DNA of 64,000 nt from Brevipalpus yothersi. Taxonomy: Eukaryota; Arthropoda; Arachnida; Trombidiformes; Tenuipalpidae. Numbering within the stretch: the stretch's first letter is position 1; each line of letters opens with the position of its first letter. Below, one piece after another: positions 49,677-63,965 of this stretch. The position numbers and the translations under genes were made by a program. The notes under the pieces were generated by a model. It was not told the DNA's origin. It ran no database searches and saw only the letters and a list, made by a program, of their open reading frames with translations. The stretch covers positions 209,704-273,703 of the forward strand of contig QZCP01000323.1 in the NCBI GenBank assembly GCA_003956705.1. The letters are read 5' to 3'.

Positions 49677-50771
49677 AAAAAGTAGCTAAAATGGTGAGAA
49701 GTGTCTTTGCCAGTGTCCCAAAGGGACAGAGAGAAGTGAAAATTGCTTCAAGATCGTAAAATAAGGTTTTTGGTACATTTTATTTCTTCTTCTTTTCATC
49801 ATTTCATTTCAAAAAGACTGAACTTTTCTCTCTTGGTTTTGCTTTTTCTCATTTTGATAATCTTGAGAAAAAGATCTCTTGAACCAAATTTTTTTTCCCG
49901 CATATATTTGAATATAACTATCATTTATATGTGTGCATATAAGTGTATCAGGATGATCTTATATCCATTGGAGCAAGAAAAATTCTCTCCATAGAAAATG
50001 CTACCAGTAATTGAGTTGAAATTTATGGATGCTGTAAATGGTTACTGATAAAGTGAAATTCTCTCTCTCTCCTTCTCATCAGCATCCGCATCTCGTGAGA
50101 GCGATTTTACATCAATCTCATTTATTCCATATGAAATGGCAATTGAAAATTATTTCCTCTACCAAATTATTGTGCATTGTTTCCGATTTTGGTGGAAAAT
50201 TTTTGAACTTTTATTCCTTTTCCTTCATCAGTATAAGAGAGAGTAGGAAATGTTGCCTATCAAGAATAGTTTTTCGAAACAAATTGGCAATTCATTTAAA
50301 ATGTGAGTAATAGTGAATCTTGTGGACATGAATGAACGAGGAAATGTTCAGATATATATATATTCACCAGCATGGAAGCTAAATGAGTACCAAAAAATTC
50401 ATCGCATTCATACATATTCTTTCAACTATTCTTCTTCTTCTTCTTCTTCTCTTGAATGATCATCACCTTGGAGATGAGATTATCATCCATACAATCTACA
50501 ATTTCTATGAATCTCAAATTCGATTTCTCATCCACTCTCGCTCTTTCTCTCTCCCCATCAGATTTATCTTCATCTTTCTTATTATTTCTTCTTTTTACTT
50601 TTCCTCATCTCTTCGTCTATGCATATGTATGAAAACAAGTTGCCATGATGAATCGTGTTAGTTTGCAAGCAAATGGTTTCTGTCACTTGATTTTCTCTAA
50701 TTAATTTTATACCTTGCGAGTGAATATTCAACAGGTAAGGCGAGAGACTTGCTTGTCCAGTGAGCATAGTA

Positions 50772-50855
50772 AGAAAGAGAGAGAGAAAGAGAGAGAGAAA
50801 GAGAGAGAAGGAGGAGAGAATCTTCTCTCTCTTCTCTTCTCTTCCTCTTTCTTTC
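50772..50855. repeat. GA-rich arm followed by CT-rich arm (imperfect inverted repeat)
   Basis: A GA/GAAA purine arm (50772-50821) is followed at once by a CT/CTTT pyrimidine arm (50822-50855), able to pair imperfectly. A second smaller pair occurs at about 50964-50979 and 50993-51022 around a short GGCGGGTC spacer. Confidence 0.65.
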
Positions 50856-53800
50856 TTGACTGATCTTTTACTAATGTTCGGTGAGAAAAGCCTGAGGTAA
50901 TGCAAAAGGCAAGCCAGTCGAGAGGCTCGAGGAGTGTCCGAGAAGTAATTATTTTACTTTGGCCTCTCTCTCTCTCTTGGCGGGTCTTTCGAAAAGAGAG
51001 AGAGAAAGAGAGAGAAAGAGAGACTTAAAACTTGTTACTCTTGCTTGTAATTAGTATAATCGCCTTTATTATTACCATTCTCTTTCTTTCTCTCTCGCCT
51101 TTCTCTCTCATCTTCTCACTCTCTTTTCTCGCCTCTCTTTCTCTCTCTCTCTATCTATCTATCTAACTTGGTCTATCTATCTCTTTGAAAGTCTTCATGC
51201 CTGGGAACGGCAAGAAGCCTGACCACCGAATATTGAGCCACTGTCTGACCATTTTCTTTTCCTTATCATTACTCACCTTACACCGACAGGCTGCATACTC
51301 TGAATACCAGGCTGATGTGTGTGAGCATCTTTCTTTCTCTCTCTCTCTCACTTGTTCATCTTGTTGTTTTTCTTTCTTTCACTTTTCCCTGGTTCATCTC
51401 TCTTTCTCTCTCTCTCTCTTTCCAAATTATTGGCATAATTTTTTGACACCGGAACTACTGCCACCCAAAAAACGAGGTTCCATTCACCGAAAACCCACTG
51501 ATTGTGACACACTTAATGAGAGTAAAGTTACTCACAGCTTTTTTTCACACCAATCTTCAGAACAAGCAATCAGATAAAAAATCATTCTAATGTATCTCTC
51601 TCTCTCGTGTTTGTGTGTCCACTATACATGTACATACCGTCAATCATGTGGACACAGAGTGAGAGAGAAAGATAAAATGAAAAAAGAGAGACAAGAGGAA
51701 CATATTATTCATTCATCAACCATAGCCACCCACATTCATACACCCTCCCCCTTCTTGATTCTCTCACTCTCTCTCCTCCATTAGCCACTTTGAATGAGAT
51801 GCACTATGATTGACATCCATTTAATAGAAAGCTTCTTCTTCATTCCTCTCTTTTCTATCTCTTGTGAGCCTTTGATTGCTCTCTAGTGGTAAACGTGAAA
51901 CCCAGGCACACCAAGAGAAATGCACACAAATTGTTACTGTCAAGCAGTGATTAATTCAATTCCTTCTATCAGAATGAGAAGGCGATATTCTTCTCTCTCT
52001 CTCTCTCTCTCTCTTTCTTTCTCTTTCTTTCTCTTTCTTCCTTTCTACCTCTATCAGCCTCCTCTTATGCTTCAGCCACCCACTTTTACGCTCTCTTTCT
52101 CGCTCGATTTTTCTCCCACTGATCACGTGTCGCAAACAGATATTTCCGTAAGATAGACATCATCATCTCCATCTCATTTTGATGGTACTTCAAGGATCGA
52201 TATCAGGACAGCAGGACTTCATGCAAATTCACTTTCCTCCTTCTTCTTCTTATCATCATCTTTTTCCACTTATGGCTGGCTACTTGATGGTGTATGCTGC
52301 TTGAATGGCTGGCTACATCAGATTCTCTTTGCAAATATTCATCCCCTTTGAACATTGGCTATTTTGCCTCAACATTTCTACCATCGAAATGATTCTCAGA
52401 AGTGCATCATTAAAATAGAAAAAAGGGCTCGAAAATTGATTGGGCCAACTCATTTCAATTAGCTCCTTGCACAACCTTTGACTTGGTGCGTGCTTCTGCT
52501 CACTTATTTTTCCAACACAATAGCACATGGAATTCCAAGAAAATATTGAAAGTGATGAATATAGTCAGTACAATTCGGATATCATGATATACAATGCTTA
52601 GATTATTGTAATGTTCATTGAAGGGAGAGAGAGAGAGGGAAAGAATAAGTCCAATTGGGTTCATCGATTCATTGTTTTACGATTATTGATCGTCAAGATG
52701 ATGGCCGATCATTCTGTAAGAATCATTGGATCATAATCGAGATCATAATACTATAGTGTTAGCACCCAATAAGGAATGCTTGCAAATTAACCTCTTCACA
52801 TGTCTAATGGTCAGTAGTTAAATGTTGTCTCTCTCTTCATCTTGAATTTTATTACCAAAACCCGTCTGCAAGACATTTTGATGATGAAGATTATGAGATT
52901 CTTACTCTTTACTTTATTAGTAGTCGAATTTCTTGATCTCATTTGATTCTCATATATTATTACTGCAAGCAATAATAATCATGAAACTTGACCATTTTCG
53001 TGTGAGGCGTATTTTTTCCGCTCTCAAATGGGCCAAGTTCTCCCGGACAAAGGACATACATTTGCGTGTGTATGTATGGAAGTGAAATGAGAAATACAGT
53101 GTTCATTTATGATCTAGTGTCCCTCTGTATCATTTGCATATGATATGAGAAGTCGAAGCAAAAAAAAAATAAAGTAAAAGAACTGGAGAGAGAAAAATTT
53201 TCTCGATCAATTCCATACACCATTGATGTATATCGATTTTATCATCAATATTGGGTCCATACACGAACCCAAATGATAGTTTACGGCCCTAATCTGCATA
53301 TCGGTTCATCATTGTGTGTGTATATATTTTCTTTTTGCTAGCCCATGTTGAGCTTGAAGAATTTTGTCTATCAAAAAAATGAATGTATATTATCATGGAG
53401 GGAGAATTCTTGGAACTTTCATTTTCACATGTGTGAGCACAATGTTTGCTTTGTAATTTAACTCTCCCATGATTATTATTGAGGATTCAACGAACACTGA
53501 GCTTCATCTCTATATTTATCATAGGAATTCTTGTCACTTGTTACGTGAATTCTCTGAGTTTTCTCATTTTCAGCCTCTTTCAATAAATACATCAAATGTG
53601 TTTGATAATGTAAATGATGATCAGAGATGATGATGATCATTTTACACATCAGTATATGAGCTTTTGGAGGAAGTTTCTATTGTTTCAGATCAAATTGAAT
53701 TTTCCTCTCAATTTTTCTTGTCAACTTTTTTGGTGAGCGATGAAAGATGAAATTTGGCTTGAATTTCCATGTCAGTATATTTACTTGGAGAGTGTTCAAT

Positions 53801-55269
53801 AACAATTTTCATGATGAATCTCCATCAGCCATGTTCACAGGTCAATCAAAGGTCTTCTCTTTTCCATTATCAGATCATTGGAAGTTCTTTGTGAGATCAT
53901 TTTTCATGTAGCTTTATGAGAGCGAGAGAGGAGAAAAAGCTAAAGTGATATCGAAAGATGATAGATTCTGTTGCGCGGAAATTGAATTTGAAACTTAACT
54001 ATAATTGATAGTCGAATTTCTTTCTCTCATGAAATGTTCTAAGCTTTACTTGAGTTGATTTTATCGAAAGTTTCATGTGTGTATAAGTATATGTCTCTCT
54101 CTCTCTTTCTCTTTCTTTTACTTTGATGGAGGAAAAAAAGTCATTTTACATGAGTTGTTTATAATTAACCGCTCATGCATACACATGTTAGTGAATAGAA
54201 AATTCTAAATATGTATTAGGGACATGTTCATTTTGTTCATCCAAGTATAGAAGAGAAAATCAACATCCCTCAGTAATTTGAATTTTGTGTGTGTTTTCAA
54301 GTTTTTGCTCTGGAAGAGAGAAGAAAATTTTTCTGGTCCTTTTGAATTTTTTACCTTTCAAAACTTTGCTCTTCTTGTGCCGAGGTTTTCTCTCCTTATT
54401 TTCGCTTGGACATGGTTTCGCTATTGATTTGTAGAATTTTTTCTCCCAAAGAATGAGAAAGTTTATTCATTTCTTTAACATTTTTCTATCTTGACAAGTT
54501 TTTGGTAATATTTTTCCTATTCTAAATGATAACGACATGCTTATTTGCATGGCGAAGAAATCATTTTATCTACATTTTCTTACACGAATACTCATTTGAA
54601 TTTTTGCGTTCATATATGTATGTGTGGGTTTGTATACTAGTGTGTGAGGAATATTTCTTCATAACTTCTCTTTCTCGCTTCAAATGAACATGAAAATATT
54701 TTCCTTAATTGAAATTCACTAGTAGAAAGCATTGTGATAATGCTAATAATATTTCGAGTATGAATCATGGCAATATTGCGACAATATTTTTAACAGAAAA
54801 ATTTTCTGTTGAGAGAGGAAGATGAGGAGAGAGAAGGAGGATGAAGATTTGAGAGAAGATGAAGAATCATGCATCTTTTCCTCTCTCTCTCGATGTGATT
54901 ATTCGTTTCATGCATTCACGCTCACGAACGGATTCAACTAGCCTCGCTTGCTGATGAATGTCAATCTTGACAGAATTCAGTATCTTAATAATGATAAAAG
55001 ATGCAGATGAGACTCATAAGATCCTCTCTCGAACATTTTTTTTTCTTCCGTCTTTCCATCTTCTCTCTTCTTTTATATCATCTCCCTTCTTCACGTGCCC
55101 ACCAAGCATCATCCACTTCACCCGAAAATGATCTGAATTCTTATTCTTATTCATTCACGATATATGAGCTAATATATTGAAAGAATCGTTCATTAAAGTA
55201 AGCTGGATGACAATCCAGTCTCGCTATCTATCTGTCTGTCTGTTGGCGGTTGAATTCTGAGTATATATT

Positions 55270-55270
<1 letters not shown>

Positions 55271-55332
<62 letters not shown>
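55271..55332. repeat. (GA)n microsatellite
   Basis: About 62 bp of uninterrupted GA on the + strand. Confidence 0.95.
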
Positions 55333-55336
<4 letters not shown>

Positions 55337-55554
55337 ATGTCTTCTTGTAAGAATAAGAGGATCAACAACTAGAGAATATATGAGCAAAAATCTTTATTCA
55401 TTATGACTGATTACATGGAGAGAACCTCGGTTGCATGTCAAACTTTCACAACTGATATGAATCTCATTTCATTATCTTATGTTACTCCAATCAGTTAGAT
55501 TGCCATTGTGACACGAATATCGATTCAGGAGAAAGTATATTTGATCGATTTGAT

Positions 55555-55557
<3 letters not shown>

Positions 55558-55594
<37 letters not shown>
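55558..55594. repeat. (CT)n microsatellite
   Basis: About 36 bp of CT, opposite in orientation to the GA tract 230 bp before it, so the pair could form an inverted repeat. Confidence 0.9.
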
Positions 55595-55596
<2 letters not shown>

Positions 55597-56851
55597 ATCA
55601 AGTCTGTGTATTATTATTGGGTTGATATGCATAGACACACACATATTTCCTCTTCCCTTCACACTTTCCATGTCATTCTGTGGATATATGAACTCATTTC
55701 TGTATGGTTTGAATCTGTTCAACTCTGTTTCTTCGCATTCAAACTTGGTGTGTGTGTGTGTATATATATCAGATTGAGCTTCTCAAAATCTGTCACTTTT
55801 CCCATGCTTCATCGATTTGAGTTTCCAAGAATTTTCTTTTTCACTTCTTTCTGTTCCCCTTTGCCTGTGTCTGATACTTACACCATGAGGCTTATTCCAT
55901 TTTCACTTTCAATATCTCAATTCGTGTTTATGTGTAACTCATTCATGGATAATGTGTATGTTTGTGCATGTGTGTGAAGAACATCCTAGAAAAAGTGAAT
56001 TTCCAGTCTAAAAAAGGGGTTTCTATGTATATTATATATAAAAAACACTTCTCACCCTGGAATATCTCTCACCATACAAAATTCTGTAGTGAGTGTCTGG
56101 GAGCGATATACTATTCCCTATTGTATCATGTCAAATATCATGTAGATTATGATGGTGATGATCAATATTCGGAAAGAGTGGCACTGATTTGTGAGGAAAG
56201 AATAGAGAATAGAAAAAAAAAGAATTTTGAATACATGAGAGATATGATTCATCGTTCTCTTTCTCTTCGTATATTATACATATAAAAATTCTTCATTCCC
56301 TAAATATTTCATGATACGATCTGACAGTCATTCAGGGCACTCGGTTTTTGACTCCTCATTCTTTTTCTTGTTCTTTTCTTTCTGATACTACTACTTTTCT
56401 TCATCTCTCATCTGATCCACTGACTTGTATATATGGCCATGACGGACAAGATGAATTCGTATTTATTTCAACTTACAACTATCATTTTAGTGAATTTTTT
56501 TTCTGCTCTCTTCTATTCACTTTTATGGCTTTGTATTTCATGGATTTTAGATGGAGAAAAAAATGCTTCAAGCTTTATCCAAGTTTTTACCATAAAAAAA
56601 GTATGTCTTCCTCTAACTTTTCTCTTCATCACTCTCTCTCTCTCTTTCTCTTAACTTCTTCCCCAATTCGCCTCTATTCAAACCTCTTTCTCTCTCATCC
56701 TTTTACAACTTTCTCTCTGCCTCTTTTATTCATTTCGATTTAGAATAGTATGCCTACTTGATCCACCATAGAGAATATCCCCAAAAAATTTTGATCCTCT
56801 CTTCGTGGTCATTATTCCGGTATATATTTCTCATGAAAAAGGAGAGAGATA

Positions 56852-56854
<3 letters not shown>

Positions 56855-56882
<28 letters not shown>
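56855..56882. repeat. (GA)n microsatellite
   Basis: About 28 bp of pure GA. Confidence 0.85.
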
Positions 56883-56888
<6 letters not shown>

Positions 56889-58820
56889 CATCTTTCAATG
56901 ATCTCTCTCTTTTTCGCTCAAATAGCCTAGCAGGCGGCTTATTTTCGATCATATCGCTTGATCTTTTATGATCTTTTCAAATCGAATTAGAAGTTGCCGG
57001 GTTTCGTTTGCTGGCCCTGTTTCACTACAATAACTACTACCACTACTACTACTTACCATTGCCTATGGATAGAGGATACATTGGAACCAGAGAGACATGA
57101 GTGGATGACTATTGAGCAAAAGAGAATCAAGATGAATGAATGAATGGAAGTGAAGAAAGAGAAGTTGCTGAAACTAGAAGCTTCTTACTCATTACAATCC
57201 ATTCACAAGATTCCATCTTCCATTCTATTCTCTCTTGATTCTATGTGATGATAAAAGAATAAGTAGACGTGAAGAAATTCAGTGGACATGAAGACATGAT
57301 GAGATGAGATTAGTAAAGTGAATAGTGTTTCTTCTCAGCTACCCTATTTTCGGGTGTCTTCTCAAATCAAAAGCCACTCTCTCTCTCTTTCTCTCTCTTT
57401 CTCTCTCTTCTACTCAACCTCTGAATGATGAGCACTTCTCATTGCCATCAGGTCACTTGATTCTTGATAATGCTTCATCCTTGTCCATGTCCATGTCCAT
57501 GAATCGGGGAGAGACACTTCTATTTGGTCACATTATCTCTCTTTCTTTCTTTCTGTCTTTCTTACTTTCTCATTCAATCACCCGGTTAGTGTCAAACATA
57601 GTAAATAGAAGTATTCTGATTTTTGGTGGCCATATACAATGCCTTTGGCTTTTTCTCTATCTGGACAAGAAGATGCCTGTTGAGAGAGTGGAAAAAAGAA
57701 TGAATACCACAGATAAAAGGAGCATTGTATGGACATGAAGAGGAAGAAGAATAAGAATGTCCAGCTTTACCCATAGGAAGAGAGAGAGAGAGAGAGAGAA
57801 AAGAAAGAGAGCTCCTCAAGGCATATGGAAAGAGAATAAGAAGAAGACAGAATTGATGATCGTTTTGTGACAGAACTGATTCACTCTTTGCTACCTGCTC
57901 ACTACACAGTACATGTTTTGAATCACTATGTCCCAAAATTGCTACACACACACAGAGAAAAGACAGAGAACAGTCTTGTGGGGAGCTTTTAGTCCTAAAT
58001 CATCTGCTATATGCAAAGTTCTTTCTTTTTTCTTTCTCTCTCTCTCTCTCTCAGTCAACTTTGGCCTATGGACTCTCTTGTCCGGTCTATTCGGGTGTCA
58101 TGGGCCATTGTGAACACCTCACCCACAGTATACGCCTTGTCCACCTCCTTAACCTACCTCCAACAGGCCATCATATAAACTTTGTCCGCTACACACAGAA
58201 TGACCACTTCACCTTGTATTGAAAATCAGTGATAAAGGTCAGATGCTGCTGTTGAAGTGGTGAACTTTTTTCTCTCTCTTTTCAAAAAGAGAGATTCTTC
58301 CGCTACTATATGTCCATAGATTCTCTCTTCCTCCCATCGTTTTTCACTTTTCTCTCTCTCAAGTATGTACTCGATGGAAAACTTTGACAAACCATCATTC
58401 AGAGCGATTTGGACTTGTAGTTTTATTCTTTCTCTTCTTTTGGACTGGAAAACACACTTGAAAGTTCCAAATCACTTCCAAATCGAATCACACACAAGAT
58501 AACCTGCCACAAGCCTAGCCTCACATATATATATACACACACTCAGTAAATGGATGGCCGAGCTTTCTCTCTCTCTCTCTCTTGGAAGATGATTGAATTC
58601 TGTTACTTGGATAGAGGAAGGATAAAAATTTTCAAGAAAATTCTGTCAAGAGCACTTGTACTAACCTCACTTACCACCACACTATATCTAGTATCGAGCT
58701 TCCTCTATTCCATAGGCTAAGGCCATTTTCGATTCTTCCTACACTCGCCATACCTCTTCCACTTTTACCTCTTTCATTTCAAGTATCTCTCCAAATATTG
58801 GTACCAAACATCGAAATCAT

Positions 58821-58824
<4 letters not shown>

Positions 58825-58853
<29 letters not shown>
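58825..58853. repeat. (CT)n microsatellite
   Basis: About 29 bp of pure CT. Confidence 0.85.
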
Positions 58854-58855
<2 letters not shown>

Positions 58856-60743
58856 AACATAAGCGACATTGTATCTCCCTCATTTCGTTACTAAACGAGG
58901 CATATGGATTTCTGTGTAAGCCTTCCATTTCTCTGTGTGTCTCAGCTGGATGTTGGCTAGGAAAAATTTTATCTCAACAATATTCCCGAGAGCTATCCCA
59001 TTTTTTTCTTCCTCCCTCTCTCTCTCTCTCTCTAACCTTCTTGTGCCTCTTTTCGCCTCGATCGACATGAACTCGGGACAGCAATTCTAATTGGTCTCAA
59101 GAGGGTCCAAGCTTGGGAATAAGTGTATATGTGTCTATCCATGTGAATCCAAAATCCATTGCCACTGTGTAGACTTTTCTACACATATATACACATGGCA
59201 ATACTACTGTACTACTGTACGCCTTCAAAACCACCCACTTTTATGCACACACACACAGACAGACAGACACACATAAAGACTCTATCACACACCAATTTTT
59301 GGTCCTTTTTTCATTGACAGTCCCAACTGGATTGTAGATTTGATCAGACATACATACATATCGTTCAAAAGAGAAGCGAATAAAACAGTCCAACTTTGCT
59401 TCGAGCATCGATTTGAGTGAATCAACATTCTTCTCTCTCATAATAATGTTCTCAATGCTGAATGTCCCATTGATTGTGGCCTGGGTCTTTGAGAGTTGAA
59501 AAGAGGAGACAAGCAAAAAAAGATTTGAATAAAAGAGAGACCTCAAACGACGTTGCCAAAATTTTTTTTCTTCTTTTTCGGTAGGCCCCAGCAAGGCATT
59601 TAGGCAGCGTGTTAGTTTACGAGTGGTTCCTGTGGACTTGATTGAGAGAAGTTCTTCTTTTTACTACTCTACTGATGAACATAGGCGAATGGCTATTCGA
59701 TAAGAGATGGACCGATTAGATTGAATAGTATTAGTAGTTTTCAAGATGAGAGCTGATCCTAACTGTATTAGCACCATGATTACTGCTTTTTTCTTCTCAT
59801 TCATGATTATCTTTTTTTGCCATCTTTTTTTCCTCCTCTTTTCTCACACTGTATGTGGATGTGGATGTGTGTATATGTAAAAAAAGTTTTTTAATAACTT
59901 GAGAAGACACGAGGAAGAGAGAGAGAGAAAGGAAGATCATCAAGTGAGTGTGCCCATTATAATTCACATTTAAGAGCATAAAAATTCATTCATATAAATC
60001 CGATAAAGTCCCATATACGGTCGCCTAGTAAATTGGTAGGGATTTTGATGTGTATGTTTATGTATATAAAATCATCACTACTTTTGGGCTACTGTTTGCC
60101 CATGTATCGTAAGCCGCTCCCGTTTCACGGATAAGCGATTAGCATTTTAGAGCATTTTGGTAGTCATTAAATCCTCTTCAATTGATGTTCCACTTCTATA
60201 TATCATATCATGTCCATTGAGAGTATGTGTGTGTGTAGAAGATGTGAATCTAAAAATCTATTCAGCTACTTCGCTTTTTTTTATCCTCCAAAATTATGGT
60301 GTTCACTAAGTAAATTTTGTGTGCCATCATTAAGCTCAATCATTCGCTCCAAGAGGTTTGATCCATTCACTCACCTTCTCTATCTCTGAATATATATCCT
60401 TCTCTCTCTCTCTCACTCACTTTCGGATTGACTGTTTGATTATCCCGCATCACTTGCCAAAATTGCTCTTCTCTCTCTCCTCTGATCCTCTACCAGATCC
60501 TTTTCCCCTCACACAGCATCATCTCTCCATCTTCTTCTTTGGCCATCGATCTCCTCCTTTTTCTTGCTACTTTTTTTCTCATCACTCATCTCTCTCTGTC
60601 TCACTCTCTCTCTCTCTCTCTTCCACTTATTCTATCTTCAATCTGTATATAAGCTTCATGAATGAAGCACATAGCGATTCGATTGTTTTGCCATTGTTTC
60701 CTGCGGAAAGACCAACATCCGTATAAAAGTGTATGGACACTGA

Positions 60744-60749
<6 letters not shown>

Positions 60750-60821
<72 letters not shown>
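60750..60821. repeat. (CT)n microsatellite
   Basis: About 72 bp of uninterrupted CT. The opposite strand reads as a false Arg-Glu repeat frame. Confidence 0.95.
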
Positions 60822-60824
<3 letters not shown>

Positions 60825-62036
60825 CAGTTTGCTACACATATACGGTACTTTCTTCTCTCTTGCTGAGTAAATAGCGGCACGTTTACTTTCATTTGCATAA
60901 TACCTTCTCTCTTTTTGGGATGCCAATGATGAGAAAAAAAGTGCTTCCACAGAGAGATTGAAAGAGATCTCAATCAATCTAATGAATAGCTTTGTTTTAT
61001 CCGCTCTTTTTTTTCTTCTCTTCCTACTATTCTCTCCTCCATCCTGTCTATGTATGTATGTGTATATATATGGAGTCTTATTTCTTGGTGAGAATGTATC
61101 ATTTTTGCCTCCAGCACCAAAGATCACAGCAACAAACATCTGAACACACAATAAGTGAGATTATGAGCCACCCAGTGTTTGTGTGTGTGTGTGTCAGTCC
61201 TAGGAGATGAGAAAAGATGAGAAAGATGCTGAAGAGACGGAGAAAGAAAGAGAGAAAGTAGAAAAGTAAAGCAAGTGAATCCATTGGAAAAAGAATGCTA
61301 CAAAAGCGAATAGAAGAGAGAGTGAGGCGATAAAGTGCATGTGAAAGATTGATTCTTGCCTTCTTTTTTTTGTGCTCATCACTGATGCGGATGCTGTGCC
61401 AAGAATTGGAGAGCTACACTGTGTCTTTCATTCAACTTATCATCCACTGATTAGATGGCCATATATAAACAATCTGCGTTGTGGATACAGTAAGAGAGAA
61501 AGAGAAAGAGAGAGAGAGAGACTTGTGAGTCAAGTGATATGCTTTGTGAATAGATTGGCAAGAAGTAGTATTAGAAGCCTATGGCAAGAAACAAGGCAAG
61601 TGCAATCAATTTGGGCGAGAATTTGATCATCCTTCTTTTTTTCCCGAGAAAGCAAACCCATAGATTGAATGATTAATTATTCACTAGAGGATGTCAAAGG
61701 GTGCTAAAGGATGAAGGGAGTGAGACCCATCAAGCCCATGGGAAAGTGGGTGGAAAAGAGGGATAGAAAGATGAATAAGACAGTAAAGACAATGGATTGA
61801 TGATGGGTGACAATCGAAATGTGGTTCTCTTCTATTCCTCTATCTCATCTCTCTCTTTCTCTCTCTTTCTTCCCTCCAGCCTCCCTCTTCTTCTTCTTTC
61901 CATCTTCTTCACATCCAAGATTGAATGTTCTTGTTGGTTTCAATTGAATCAATTGATTGCCTGAAAGTGATACAACATGTGCAATCTTGATTCTTTCTTC
62001 TCTTCTCTTCTCTTGATCACTTCCCATCTGTTTCCT

Positions 62037-62040
<4 letters not shown>

Positions 62041-62077
<37 letters not shown>
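62041..62077. repeat. (CT)n microsatellite
   Basis: About 37 bp of pure CT. Confidence 0.9.
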
Positions 62078-62079
<2 letters not shown>

Positions 62080-63042
62080 ATGCTTATACATGATTCTGGT
62101 TGATTTAGAAATAAGATAAATCAACTGGATCTTGATTTCAGTCAACATGTTACCTTCTATCTGACTGACAGTCTGTACTGGTAATTTGCATCTATTCAAA
62201 TTGTTAACACTTTGTTCGCTTGACTATCAAAGTGATTCGATAAGCTTGATATGACTCTCATCTATTGAATTTTTTTTCTCCTCACTTTTCTCCTCTCTTG
62301 CCTACTCATCTCATCGGTTCATCATTCATTTACCTTCATTTACATTATTTCTGATCATAATATATGCATACACAAACTGTATCCAATGTTGAATAATTTG
62401 AGATTGCATAAATATGTACCTGATCTGCTTATCTGCATACTAATCGATGAACTTTAACAGGTTGTTATGGCATAAGTCTATCTATCTCTCTCTCTCTCTT
62501 TACCTTTCTATTTCGTCTTGCAAGCCATGGTTTATCTTCTTCAACACATCATCCAATTGATAATCCATGAATATTTATTTCCATTATGATGAAGCTCAAA
62601 GAGAGAGAGAGAGAGAGAAAGAAAACAAGTGAACAATGAACAGCATACTTTGACCTGGAAAACCTTAGCTCAACTGTATCTCATGAGATTGGAAAGTGTG
62701 AATCTATTACCGGCCATCGACTTGATACGATTCGCTATACCGTGTATGTGTTCATCTTGACACATCTCTTAACAGTATCGTTTTCTTTCTTTCTTTCTTT
62801 CTTTCTATCTCTCTCTCTTTGAGCTTTCCAATGGACCATTGTTTATATTATGTGTCAAATGAACACATACACAGTCCATTGACGACCGTAAAAGTAAATC
62901 CATACATTGGTCCCAAGAGTGCGATCAATCGGATGTCCCATCGGAGACTCTTGTTCTATCTCTCCTTCGCCTTCTTTGGTATTTGTTTCAATGGGAAGGG
63001 AAAACTATCATGAATTTGTTTACATCCAATCGATATTTGGAA

Positions 63043-63044
<2 letters not shown>

Positions 63045-63073
<29 letters not shown>
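63045..63073. repeat. (GA)n microsatellite
   Basis: About 28 bp of pure GA. Confidence 0.85.
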
Positions 63074-63080
<7 letters not shown>

Positions 63081-63277
63081 GATGGAGAAATTGAAAATTG
63101 AAAATTTGACTCTTGAACGTTACAATTATAATGGGCACATTGAATGATTGCCTGTGAGAATCGATGAATCGATTCGATGATCGTCTGTAACCAGCCAAGC
63201 TTGATGATGATTGAGAAAAAAAAAGTTTTGAACATCAATTTTATTGGAGAGAAGAGTATTACGAAAAATGTGAAGAT

Positions 63278-63280
<3 letters not shown>

Positions 63281-63338
<58 letters not shown>
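63281..63338. repeat. (GA)n microsatellite
   Basis: About 58 bp of uninterrupted GA. Confidence 0.95.
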
Positions 63339-63341
<3 letters not shown>

Positions 63342-63963
63342 TGATTTTTGATGGCCAAAATAGTGATTGTTAATAGGAAGAACATGGTATGAAATATAAG
63401 AGGAAAAAATATATTCTCTTACCGATGAGACAGTTTGAAATTTAAATTGCCGGTGCATGTGTATAGCAATGACCGAATGAACCATGTTTTGTGGCCTGAA
63501 AGTGAACCAGAAGATATATCAAATTCGGTGAGAGGAGGAGATGTCTTGATGGGAGGAGGAGAGAGAGAGAGGAACATTGGAAAAATAGAAAAAGAAGAAT
63601 GAAGGAGGAGAAAAAGATGAAGATGATGAGAATACCAGAAGAAGTAGAAGAAGAAGAAGAAGAAATGAAAAAATATAAGAAAGCAAATGATATAACTTTG
63701 GGCCGCATGCCGCTGATTCACGATTCGGCTAGTCCATTTGTACAAGTGGAAATAGAAGTAGAGAGAGAGAGAGAGCGAGAGAGAGAGAAAATTCGGCTCG
63801 CTACCATCATGAATGATCATGAATGTCCATTTTAATTGAAGAGCTCAAGATGAGATGCGGGAACACAAACTTTTCATACCATTGAGATAGATAGAGAGAG
63901 TAGAAAATATCTTGGAAAGGGGAGGAAGGGGAGGTGGAAAAATCATTTTATGCCCAAACCATC

Positions 63964-63965
<2 letters not shown>

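Noticed and set aside
55962..56285. A 107-residue open frame of mixed composition
   Set aside because: No known motif, no splice context and no ephrin-like residues, so it cannot be exon 3. Probably chance.
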